DNA from: Clostridiales bacterium UBA8960
GTDB lineage: Bacteria; Bacillota; Clostridia; Peptostreptococcales; Acidaminobacteraceae
DNA length: 6,846 bases
Direction: 5' to 3'
Assembly (NCBI GenBank): GCA_003482695.1
Contig: DMYC01000430.1
Span: forward strand, 751 to 7,596
This document shows positions 1 to 6,043 of this stretch, piece after piece (within the stretch, counting starts at the first letter, position 1; every line of letters begins with the position of its first letter). The notes beneath the pieces were generated by a model. That model saw only the letters and a list, made by a program, of their open reading frames with translations, was not told the DNA's origin and ran no database searches. Position numbers and translations under genes: made by a program.

Positions 1-263
1 AAATGTATTATAATAATGATATAGATTTAATCAGAGATGTACCGCTTGAAATTACCGTGGAATTAGGTAAAACAGGCAAAAAAATCAATGAAATTCTAGA
101 TTTTGGAGTAGGAACCGTAATCGAACTTGATCGTCTAGTGGGTGAACCGCTTGATGTACTGGCTAATGGTAAAAAAATTGCTAAAGGCGAAGTTGTTGTT
201 GTCGATGAAAACTACGGTATCAGAATCACAGATATTATAATACCTAGGAAAATTAGCGAATAA
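1..263 (+). CDS. fliY: Flagellar motor switch protein FliN/FliY, C-terminal SpoA domain (5' end probably outside window)
   Basis: This is the C-terminal part of a C-ring switch protein. FliN/FliY sits at the cytoplasmic base of the flagellar motor, helps set rotation direction and docks export cargo complexes. Complete codons start at base 3 and the TAA stop is 261-263. The visible 86 residues are almost entirely one SpoA (surface presentation of antigens) domain: DVPLEITVELGKT, then a VIELDRLVGEPLDVLANGK stretch, then GEVVVVDENYGIRITDI, the classic FliN signature order. The frame is open to the left edge, so the ATG at base 3 is probably an internal methionine and the protein probably extends upstream. 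In Bacillus-type operons the gene directly before cheY is fliY, a FliN fused to a CheC-like CheY-P phosphatase. That context suggests fliY, but the phosphatase part is not visible, so plain fliN is equally possible from sequence. The stop is followed 17 bases later by cheY, implying co-transcription. Confidence 0.88.
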   Translation, partial: MYYNNDIDLIRDVPLEITVELGKTGKKINEILDFGVGTVIELDRLVGEPLDVLANGKKIAKGEVVVVDENYGIRITDIIIPRKISE

Positions 264-280
264 CTTTAAGGAGGATAAAT

Positions 281-643
281 ATGGCTAATACAATATTAGT
301 AGTCGATGACGCAGCATTTATGAGGATGATGATCAAGGATGTCTTGACTAAAAACGGCTATGAAGTTGTTGGAGAGGCTGAAAACGGTCAAAAAGCAATC
401 GAGAAATATAAGGAGCTAAAGCCAGAACTTGTAATAATGGATATAACGATGCCGGAAGTTGATGGTATACAAGCTGTTAAAGAGATTAAAGCGTTTGATC
501 CTTCTGCTAAAGTGGTCATGTGTTCAGCAATGGGGCAACAAGCCATGGTTATTGAATCCATTCAGGCGGGTGCAAGAGATTTCATCGTGAAGCCATTTCA
601 GGCGGATCGCGTTATAGAAGCAGTTAAGAAAGTATTGGGATAG
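281..643 (+). CDS. cheY: Chemotaxis response regulator CheY
   Basis: This is a single-domain response regulator (120 aa) that is phosphorylated by CheA and then binds the flagellar switch to alter rotation. It is cytoplasmic. It has all receiver-domain landmarks: acidic pair D9-D10, phosphoacceptor D54 in the VIMDITMPE motif, the conserved hydroxyl residue S82 in MCSAMGQQ, and K104 in FIVKPF. The switch aromatic position is F101 rather than tyrosine, as I recall for Bacillus-type CheY, which this protein resembles throughout (DDAAFMRMMIKD near the N terminus). There is no output domain, which separates it from transcriptional regulators. The start is fixed by a strong AAGGAGG at 268-274, six bases before ATG. 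It lies between the FliN/FliY switch gene and fliO, the standard position in the Bacillota fla/che operon. The stop TAG at 641-643 is followed almost at once by fliO. In Bacillus, CheY-P promotes smooth swimming rather than tumbling; whether that holds here cannot be read from the sequence. Confidence 0.97.
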   Translation: MANTILVVDDAAFMRMMIKDVLTKNGYEVVGEAENGQKAIEKYKELKPELVIMDITMPEVDGIQAVKEIKAFDPSAKVVMCSAMGQQAMVIESIQAGARDFIVKPFQADRVIEAVKKVLG

Positions 644-647
644 GTGA
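642..647 (+). promoter_or_regulatory. Weak ribosome binding site of fliO
   Basis: AGGTGA overlaps the cheY TAG stop and matches the 3' half of the full GGAGGTGA anti-16S complement. It lies 2, 4 and 7 bases before three possible starts: ATG 650 (followed at once by TGA), GTG 652 and ATG 655. It is the weakest Shine-Dalgarno in the cluster apart from flhF, so fliO translation probably depends partly on ribosomes leaving cheY (inference). Confidence 0.55.
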
Positions 648-654
648 TTATGTG

Positions 655-1068
655 ATGATCATATTCGCTAATTCCGTTGCAATTTTAACTGGAAATTCGA
701 ATTCAAATGACACTATGTTCACGATAAAATATATTATTGTGGTCACAGTGTTTTTGTTCTTATTATGGGGGCTCTCGAGATTGGTGACAAAACGTCACTT
801 TTCGACGCTTGGCGAGAGAAATATTAAGGTGATTGAACGCATCGCAATATCAAATGATAAGTTCTTTTATTTGATCGAACTCGATGGCGTTCACTATTTG
901 ATTGGCAGTGACAAAAGTGGAATGACTGTCATTGATAAGCGCGAGCATCTGAATATTGAGCATTCAAAAAAAATTGAAACTCAAACAGGTGCTTTTTTTG
1001 AGCAGCTCAAAAAATCAGTCAGAAAAAGAGAGACAGAAAACCATTCAAAGGAAGATGGAGATGTTTAA
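655..1068 (+). CDS. fliO: Flagellar biosynthesis protein FliO (FliZ in Bacillus nomenclature)
   Basis: FliO is a small bitopic membrane protein that promotes assembly and stability of the FliP ring in the flagellar type III export apparatus but is not in the final channel. The 137-residue product has a short N-terminal stretch, one strong membrane segment at about residues 25-44 (from YIIVVTVFLFLLWGL), and a basic exit (TKRH). A small cytoplasmic domain at about 55-98 follows, with the FliO-like pattern IKVIERIAISNDKFFYLIELDG and HYLIGSDKSGMTVID. The tail, about 100-137, is highly charged and low in complexity. Family sequence conservation is weak, so the call rests on topology, this domain and the position directly before fliP. 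The start is ambiguous: GTG 652 is in the same frame and adds one residue; ATG 655 is preferred as the stronger codon. The last 8 bases overlap fliP, indicating translational coupling. The 3' end holds an A8 run (966-973) and a palindrome (994-1014). Confidence 0.87.
   Translation: MIIFANSVAILTGNSNSNDTMFTIKYIIVVTVFLFLLWGLSRLVTKRHFSTLGERNIKVIERIAISNDKFFYLIELDGVHYLIGSDKSGMTVIDKREHLNIEHSKKIETQTGAFFEQLKKSVRKRETENHSKEDGDV
994..1014 (+). repeat. Perfect 21-bp inverted repeat inside the 3' end of fliO
   Basis: The two 10-base arms TTTTTTGAGC and GCTCAAAAAA are exact reverse complements around a single central A at 1004. As RNA it could form a 9-bp stem (994-1002 with 1006-1014) closed by the triloop CAG, but six of the nine pairs are A-U. 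It lies 46 bases before the fliP start and codes for part of the charged FliO tail. There is no U-run after the 3' arm, so it does not look like an intrinsic terminator in the reading direction. Its function, if any, is unknown. Confidence 0.6.
1047..1052 (+). promoter_or_regulatory. Ribosome binding site that decides the fliP start
   Basis: AAAGGA lies within the fliO coding region, 8 bases before ATG 1061. The competing in-frame ATG at 1055 is only 2 bases away, too close for efficient initiation. This favours 1061 as the fliP start and places the site inside the translated fliO message, consistent with coupled translation. Confidence 0.6.
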
Positions 1069-1831
1069 AAACGGGGGATTATCTAAATTACTTATTGTTC
1101 TCATCGCTGTTATGGCCATCGCGTTCGCAAATCAGGTTGATTTTGCTGCCACGATTCAAATACCGGATATCAACATTACGATTTCTGGAGAAGATGGGGA
1201 TATTCAAATTGCAAATAGCATACAAATTCTAGTTTTGTTAACCGTTTTATCTTTAGCGCCTTCAATCTTAATCATGATGACATCTTTTACGAGAGTGATC
1301 ATTGTGTTAGGATTTGTTCGTCGTGCTTTATCACTCCAATCAACGCCTCCAAATCAGACGTTGATTGGACTTGCGATATTTATCACGTTGTTTGTCATGT
1401 CACCTGTTTTCACGGATGTTTATGAAAATGCATATGTTCCGCTTCAAGAAGGCACTGTAACGATGGAAGAGGCTGTTGATTTGGCATCGGATCCTTTTAA
1501 GGATTTCATGCTATCACAAGTGCGCTCCAAAGATTTAGCGCTTTTTTTGAATATTTCAGGTGTGCAGGAGATCTCTTCAAACGATGACATCAGTTTGACT
1601 GTTTTGATACCCGCGTTCATTTTAAGTGAGCTAAAGTTGAGTTTTGAAATCGGTTTTCTTATTTTCATGCCATTCATAGTCGTGGATATGATTGTCGCAT
1701 CGACGCTTATGGCACTTGGAATGATGATGTTGCCTCCGGTAATGATATCATTGCCAATTAAAATTCTGCTTTTTATAATGGTGGATGGTTGGCATTTAAT
1801 CATTGAAAAGCTGATCCTAAGCATTCGCTAG
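1061..1831 (+). CDS. fliP: Flagellar type III export apparatus channel protein FliP
   Basis: FliP forms, with FliQ and FliR, the membrane channel through which flagellar subunits are exported. The 256-residue length is normal. A hydrophobic N-terminal segment (about 9-23, LLIVLIAVMAIAFAN) looks like the cleavable signal peptide typical of FliP. The conserved core runs from LSLAPSILIMMTSFTRVIIV (64-82) through LQSTPPNQTLIGLAIF (92-107). An extracytoplasmic stretch follows (about 117-178). The second conserved block has PAFILSELKLSFEIGF (184-199), MPFIVVDMIVASTL (203-216) and GMMMLPP (220-226). The three adjacent methionines M221-M223 correspond to the Met-gasket known to seal the closed channel in Salmonella FliP. 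The final hydrophobic segment is about 231-247. The start was chosen by the AAAGGA at 1047-1052; the frame is open upstream to about base 953, but those codons lie in fliO and would put a highly charged leader before the signal peptide. It overlaps fliO by 8 bases and fliQ follows 10 bases later. Confidence 0.96.
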   Translation: MFKNGGLSKLLIVLIAVMAIAFANQVDFAATIQIPDINITISGEDGDIQIANSIQILVLLTVLSLAPSILIMMTSFTRVIIVLGFVRRALSLQSTPPNQTLIGLAIFITLFVMSPVFTDVYENAYVPLQEGTVTMEEAVDLASDPFKDFMLSQVRSKDLALFLNISGVQEISSNDDISLTVLIPAFILSELKLSFEIGFLIFMPFIVVDMIVASTLMALGMMMLPPVMISLPIKILLFIMVDGWHLIIEKLILSIR

Positions 1832-1841
1832 GAGGGGTGTT

Positions 1842-2111
1842 ATGACTGAAGAAATGATCATAGATTTATTTTCTGAATCCATTAAAATCATATTGGTACT
1901 ATCATCCCCAATGTTGCTAAGCGGATTGCTTGTCGGTCTTATTATCGCTATTTTTCAAGCGACTACTCAAATTCAGGAAGCAACACTTGCTTTTGTGCCT
2001 AAAATAATCGTCGTTTTTGTCGTGATGCTGATTACTGGATCATGGATGATCAATTCGTTGGTCGAGTACACAAATTATGTGCTCAGTATGATTGACCTCA
2101 TAATATATTAG
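1842..2111 (+). CDS. fliQ: Flagellar type III export apparatus protein FliQ
   Basis: FliQ is a small two-helix membrane protein; several copies wrap around the FliP/FliR assembly in the export gate. The 89-residue length is exactly typical. Two membrane segments are visible at about 14-37 (KIILVLSSPMLLSGLLVG onward) and 53-70. They are separated by the conserved cytoplasmic loop FQATTQIQEATLAFVPK (38-54), the family hallmark. The start ATG is supported by AGGAGG at 1830-1835, which overlaps the fliP TAG stop and leaves a 6-base spacer. The gene lies between fliP and fliR as in nearly all flagellar and virulence type III operons. The virulence homologue (SctS) is unlikely because all neighbours are flagellar. 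Nothing unusual seen. Confidence 0.96.
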   Translation: MTEEMIIDLFSESIKIILVLSSPMLLSGLLVGLIIAIFQATTQIQEATLAFVPKIIVVFVVMLITGSWMINSLVEYTNYVLSMIDLIIY

Positions 2112-2114
2112 GAG
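2110..2114 (+). promoter_or_regulatory. Ribosome binding site that decides the fliR start
   Basis: AGGAG overlaps the fliQ TAG stop (2109-2111) and is followed by a 5-base spacer to ATG 2120. The in-frame GTG at 2114 would overlap this site and so is unlikely to be the start. Confidence 0.7.
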
Positions 2115-2119
2115 TGCTT

Positions 2120-2884
2120 ATGGAAGTTTCAATTCCTTTGCTCAATATTTTTCTTATCGCAGGTAGATTTACAGGTATGATTGTTACAGCACCAATATTT
2201 GGTAGCCGAAATTATCCCGTACCAATGAAAATCGGACTTGTTTTTTTCACGACAATTTTGGTGTATCCATTTGTTGATACGACCATTTCTTACGACGTAT
2301 CCACTTTCCTTGCATTCGGAATGTTGCTGATGAATGAACTGATGATCGGTTTGTTTATAGGGCTGATTTTATCCGTTTTTTTTAACTTCATCTATTTTTC
2401 TGGGGATATCATCGATCATGAGTTGGGGTACTCCATCGTAAGTGTGATCAATCCACTCGATGAGTCACAAATTCCGATCACATCCAATGTTTTTTATGTT
2501 TTTTCAACTTTGATTTTTTTGATGCTGAACATGCATCATGAACTTATAACGGCATTGATTGTCTCCTTTTCCAGAATAGGGTTGGGCTCTTTCCTAAAAA
2601 TATCTGAATCGTTGGGTATGCTCATTGAAATTGTTCAGCAGTCCTTCGTCATCGGCTTACAGATTGCTGCCCCTTTTGTTATTTCAATACTGATTGCCAA
2701 CATAATATTGGGTTTATTGTCCAAAGCGATGCCGGGCATGAACATTTTCGTATTGGGGATGCCATTTAAAATATTCTTTGGACTCTTGTTGTTCATCATC
2801 TTAATGCCGTTCATGTATGAAATTTTCAGCAACATTTTAGATTATGGATTCTATTATATAAAGGAGTTCATCAATTTCTATTAG
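2120..2884 (+). CDS. fliR: Flagellar type III export apparatus protein FliR
   Basis: FliR is the single-copy subunit that completes the FliP5-FliQ4-FliR1 export channel in the inner membrane within the MS ring. The 254-residue length is normal. Features seen: N-terminal GRFTGMIVTAPIFGSRNYP (15-33); membrane segments at about 5-25, 39-56, 66-92, 124-138, 175-200 and 208-232; the conserved GDIIDHELGYSIVSVINP (95-112) followed by SQIP; LNMHHELITAL (136-146); and the C-terminal AMPGMNIFVLGMPFKIFFGL (203-222). FliR and FlhB are fused in some Clostridium species; here they are clearly separate, with a TAG stop and a new ribosome binding site. The gene is rich in TTT phenylalanine codons and has several T runs (T7 2241-2247, T8 2376-2383, T7 2514-2520). 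Start ATG 2120 was chosen over the upstream in-frame GTG 2114 because of the AGGAG position. Confidence 0.95.
   Translation: MEVSIPLLNIFLIAGRFTGMIVTAPIFGSRNYPVPMKIGLVFFTTILVYPFVDTTISYDVSTFLAFGMLLMNELMIGLFIGLILSVFFNFIYFSGDIIDHELGYSIVSVINPLDESQIPITSNVFYVFSTLIFLMLNMHHELITALIVSFSRIGLGSFLKISESLGMLIEIVQQSFVIGLQIAAPFVISILIANIILGLLSKAMPGMNIFVLGMPFKIFFGLLLFIILMPFMYEIFSNILDYGFYYIKEFINFY
2376..2383 (+). repeat. T8 homopolymer run within fliR
   Basis: Eight consecutive T bases fall in codons GTT TTT TTT (V86-F87-F88 of FliR). A one-base change would frameshift the rest of fliR. It is one of several T runs in this gene, so it may simply reflect TTT codon preference in a membrane protein. No function is shown by the sequence itself. 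Confidence 0.5.
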
Positions 2885-2907
2885 TGATTTCGACTTAGGA
2901 GGCGGCA

Positions 2908-3987
2908 ATGTTAAAGGCATTCGATTTACAACTCTTCTCTGAAGAGAAAACGGAACAGCCCACCTATAAGAAAATCAAGGATGCAAGGGATAAAGGACAA
3001 ATCGCACAGTCAAAGGATCTTAATGGTGCCGTAACACTTTTGGCAGTCTTTATGGCATTTTCATTTTTAAGTGATTTCTATGTTGAAAATTTGATTTCCT
3101 ATTATCATTACGCTATGAATATGACTGAAGATACAGCTGCTTTATTTGGATCAAACGGCATTCGCTTGTTTTTTAGTGAAACGGTTCTATTTATTCTGAA
3201 AATGTCTTTGCCATTATTGCTCGTTGCACTTGTGCTTGGTGTTTTTGTCTCATATATACAAGTTGGGTTCCTTTTTACGACAGAGACTTTAAAGCCGAAG
3301 TTTGAAAAGATAAATCCGATTAAAGGGTTCAAAAATATGTTTTCGTCGCGTTCACTCGTGGAGATGGTCAAGTCTATCGCTAAAGCGGTTCTGCTTTTAG
3401 TGGTGTCTCTAACCTATATAATCGACAACTTAAATAGAATGTTGATTACATTGGAACTTGAGCTAGGCCCTATCGTGGTTATTTTGTGGGAACTGGTTTT
3501 TGGTGTCGTCATCAGATGTGCCATACTGCTGTTCGTAATCGCACTTTTCGACTTTGCATTTAAAAAATGGAAGAACAAAAAAGACCTGATGATGACGAAA
3601 CAGGAAGTAAAAGAAGAGTATAAGCAAAGTGAGGGCGACCCCCAACTCAAATCGAAAATCAAGGAAAAACAACGCGCACTCGCTATGAGCAGGATGATGC
3701 AAGAAGTCCCAAAAGCAGACGTCATCATTACGAACCCGACTCATTTCGCCGTTGCATTGCGTTATGACGCCAAGCTCGGGGATGCGCCTATCGTAACGGC
3801 CAAGGGTCAAGACTTGATTGCTCAGAACATCAAAAGAATCGCTGATGAAAACAAAGTTCCTATTGTTGAAAACAAACCACTGGCTCAAACGTTATACAAA
3901 AATGTGGATATTGGCTCATTTATTCCTGCTGATTTATATGAAGCGGTTGCTGAAGTACTCGCATATGTATTTTCAATCAAAAAATAG
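2908..3987 (+). CDS. flhB: Flagellar export apparatus substrate-specificity switch protein FlhB
   Basis: FlhB is a membrane protein of the export gate. It cleaves itself and thereby switches export from rod/hook to filament subunits once the hook is complete. The 359-residue length is normal. The N-terminal cytoplasmic part has the family motif EEKTEQPTYKKIKDARDKGQ (12-31). Hydrophobic segments follow at about 42-58, 91-118, 155-175 and 188-215. The basic linker (about 219-270) carries MTKQEVKEEYKQSEGDP and leads to the cytoplasmic switch domain. The autocleavage motif NPTH is intact at N276-P277-T278-H279, with cleavage expected between N and P, and is followed by FAVALRYD. The C terminus (GQDLIAQNIKRIADENKVPIV...NKPLAQTLY) is typical and complete. 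The start is set by AGGAGG at 2897-2902, five bases upstream of ATG. The 23-base gap after fliR is the largest in the window and holds only this ribosome binding site. flhA follows after 16 bases. Confidence 0.97.
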   Translation: MLKAFDLQLFSEEKTEQPTYKKIKDARDKGQIAQSKDLNGAVTLLAVFMAFSFLSDFYVENLISYYHYAMNMTEDTAALFGSNGIRLFFSETVLFILKMSLPLLLVALVLGVFVSYIQVGFLFTTETLKPKFEKINPIKGFKNMFSSRSLVEMVKSIAKAVLLLVVSLTYIIDNLNRMLITLELELGPIVVILWELVFGVVIRCAILLFVIALFDFAFKKWKNKKDLMMTKQEVKEEYKQSEGDPQLKSKIKEKQRALAMSRMMQEVPKADVIITNPTHFAVALRYDAKLGDAPIVTAKGQDLIAQNIKRIADENKVPIVENKPLAQTLYKNVDIGSFIPADLYEAVAEVLAYVFSIKK

Positions 3988-4003
3988 CACTTAGGAGGCT
4001 TCC

Positions 4004-6043
4004 ATGATGAAATTCAGCGACGTTATAGTCGCGATGCTTGTCGTAACCATTATCGTATTGATTATTGTACCAGTGCCACTTGGCCTTCTGGATTTTTTTC
4101 TTGCGCTTAACATTTCACTTTCTCTGATTATATTAATGCTTTCCATGTTTGTTAAAGAGACGCTGGAGTTCAGTGTTTTTCCTTCTATATTGCTCGTCAC
4201 GACACTTTTCAGGCTAGCCCTTAATATCAGAACCACAATGAGCATCTTGTCAACAGGCGCAGCTGGAGAGGTTATAGCGTCGTTTGGATCCTTTGTTATT
4301 GGGGGCAATGCAATCGTCGGTTTCATCATATTCGTCATTATAGTCATTATACAATTTTTAGTTATAACCAAAGGTTCAGAGAGAGTATCTGAAGTCGCAG
4401 CAAGATTTACACTCGATGCGATGCCAGGTAAGCAAATGGCGATCGATGCCGACTTGAATTCAGGACTAATCACTGAAAATGATGCGAAGTTCCGTAGAAA
4501 AAAGATACAGCGTGAAGCCGATTTTTACGGCGCAATGGACGGTGCCAGCAAGTTTGTAAAAGGTGATGCAATCGCGGGTATACTGATTACTGTAATCAAT
4601 ATTTTAGCGGGGTTTGCCCTTGGTACTTTAACGATGGGGCTGACTTTACCTGAGGCGATGCAAAAATTCACCCTTTTAACGGTTGGCGATGGTTTGGTGA
4701 GTCAATTGCCAGCACTGATGATTTCAGTTGCAACCGGTATCATTGTTACAAGGGCAGCATCTGAGGCCAATTTAGGGTCTGATGTCGTCAGTCAGCTGTT
4801 TGCACAAAGTAAAGTGCTGTTCTTAGTGGGTGCTGTCGTTATACTTTTAGGTGCGGCAACACCGCTACCAAATTTTCCGTTTTTATCAATAGGTGCATTA
4901 ATATTGTTTGCAGGTTATACGACCATGAACAATAAAAAGATTGCAGATGCAGTACTAGAGACTGAAGCAATTGAACCGGACACTTCTAAAGATGACATGA
5001 GACGGCCTGAGAATATCATGCCGCTCCTTCAAGTGGATCCCATTGAGCTGGAGTTTGGTTACGGCATTATTCCGTTAGCCGATCCGAATCAAGGGGGCGA
5101 TTTATTTGACAGACTGGTTATGATTAGAAGACAAATTGCCCTTGAGCTCGGTCTAATCGTTCCGATTATAAGACTTAGAGATAATATTCAATTGGATTCC
5201 AATCAGTATTTAATAAAAATAAAAGGCAATGACATGGCAAAGGGGAATATTGTTTTTGACCATTATTTGGCAATGAGTCCGGGATCCGTTGAAGGTGAAA
5301 TTGAGGGAATCGAGACAATTGAACCAGCGTTTGGGCTTCCAGCAAAGTGGATTCGCTCCGATTTAAGGGAAAAAGCGGAATTGCTTGGTTATACAGTTGT
5401 TGATCCTTCATCCGTCATTTCGACTCATTTGACTGAAGTGATCAAGAAGTACAGTTATGAACTGCTCAATCGCGAAGACGTCAAACAACTGATCGACAAC
5501 GTAAAAGAAACGAATCCTTCGCTAGTAGATGAGTTGATACCTGGTCTCATGAATATTGGCGACGTACAAAAGGTACTTGCGAACTTGCTGATAGAAGGGG
5601 TTTCTATTAGAAACCTCGTGACGATACTGGAAGCACTTGCGGATCATGCACGTTCTACGAGAGACATCAATATTCTCACTGAATATGCAAGACAGAAGCT
5701 ATCAAGACAGCTATCCAAGAATTATTTCCCGTTCGGTCAAGCGAAAGTGGTTACATTGGAACAACAGCTTGAGAATATGCTGATGGAAGCCATTGATCAA
5801 AATGAAAATGGCACGTATTTGTCAATCGACCCATTAAAAACACAGGGCATATTGGCAAGTTTGGCAACGGAAGTCAGAAAGCTGATGCAGATGGGTGAAC
5901 TGCCGATTGTGGTAACAGCACCTATTGTAAGGCTTTATTTCAAACGCATGTCAACTCAAGCAATACCGGATCTTATCGTATTGTCTTATAATGAAATTGA
6001 ATCGGATATTGATATTCAATCTGCTGGGATGGTGACCGTTTAA
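4004..6043 (+). CDS. flhA: Flagellar type III export gate protein FlhA
   Basis: FlhA is the largest export-gate component. It forms a nonameric ring below the FliPQR channel, couples proton motive force to export, and docks chaperone-substrate complexes through its cytoplasmic domain. The 679-residue length is typical. The N-terminal half has about eight hydrophobic segments (roughly 8-24, 28-50, 56-72, 103-122, 191-213, 230-248, 269-286, 289-307). The FHIPEP-family signature is in the loop after the fourth: SEVAARFTLDAMPGKQMAID (129-148), followed by FYGAMDGASKFVKGDA (174-189). A charged linker (about 308-340) leads to the cytoplasmic domain, including PIELEFGYGIIPLAD (346-360). No truncation or missing motif was seen. 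ATG 4004 is directly followed by a second ATG at 4007. AGGAGG at 3993-3998 gives spacers of 5 and 8 bases, so either could serve; the first is reported. The TAA stop shares its last base with the flhF start. Confidence 0.97.
   Translation: MMKFSDVIVAMLVVTIIVLIIVPVPLGLLDFFLALNISLSLIILMLSMFVKETLEFSVFPSILLVTTLFRLALNIRTTMSILSTGAAGEVIASFGSFVIGGNAIVGFIIFVIIVIIQFLVITKGSERVSEVAARFTLDAMPGKQMAIDADLNSGLITENDAKFRRKKIQREADFYGAMDGASKFVKGDAIAGILITVINILAGFALGTLTMGLTLPEAMQKFTLLTVGDGLVSQLPALMISVATGIIVTRAASEANLGSDVVSQLFAQSKVLFLVGAVVILLGAATPLPNFPFLSIGALILFAGYTTMNNKKIADAVLETEAIEPDTSKDDMRRPENIMPLLQVDPIELEFGYGIIPLADPNQGGDLFDRLVMIRRQIALELGLIVPIIRLRDNIQLDSNQYLIKIKGNDMAKGNIVFDHYLAMSPGSVEGEIEGIETIEPAFGLPAKWIRSDLREKAELLGYTVVDPSSVISTHLTEVIKKYSYELLNREDVKQLIDNVKETNPSLVDELIPGLMNIGDVQKVLANLLIEGVSIRNLVTILEALADHARSTRDINILTEYARQKLSRQLSKNYFPFGQAKVVTLEQQLENMLMEAIDQNENGTYLSIDPLKTQGILASLATEVRKLMQMGELPIVVTAPIVRLYFKRMSTQAIPDLIVLSYNEIESDIDIQSAGMVTV
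6031..6035 (+). promoter_or_regulatory. Weak ribosome binding site of flhF
   Basis: GGTGA inside the last codons of flhA lies 7 bases before the flhF ATG at 6043. It is much weaker than the AGGAGG sites of most genes here. Together with the TAATG stop-start overlap it suggests that flhF is translated mainly by ribosomes that have just finished flhA (inference). Confidence 0.5.

Noticed and set aside
956..1060. Longer FliP starting at ATG 956 or at ATG 1055.
   Set aside because: The extra residues are charged and lie in the well-supported fliO frame, they would precede a typical signal peptide, and the ribosome binding site at 1047-1052 is best placed for ATG 1061.
1444..1824. Minus-strand open frame of 126 codons opposite fliP.
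   Set aside because: It is an antisense shadow of the conserved fliP 3' half. Its Ile/Ser/Lys-rich translation resembles no family I know.
1842..2884. Virulence (non-flagellar) type III secretion genes.
   Set aside because: The neighbours cheY, fliN/fliY, fliO and flhF are flagellar or chemotaxis specific, and the gene order is that of the Bacillota flagellar operon.
2885..2907. The fliR-flhB gap as a possible promoter or terminator.
   Set aside because: Only 23 bases are available and they hold the flhB ribosome binding site. There is no hairpin or recognisable -35/-10 pair.
3463..4473. Long open frames on the minus strand opposite flhB (3463-3888, 3414-3728) and flhA (3991-4473).
   Set aside because: They lie antisense to highly conserved genes, show no recognisable domain, and have low-complexity compositions expected from reading membrane-protein genes backwards.
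5191..5203. 13-base palindrome ATTGGATTCCAAT in flhA.
   Set aside because: Palindromes of this length are expected by chance in a window of this size, and it lies within the well-conserved flhA coding region.
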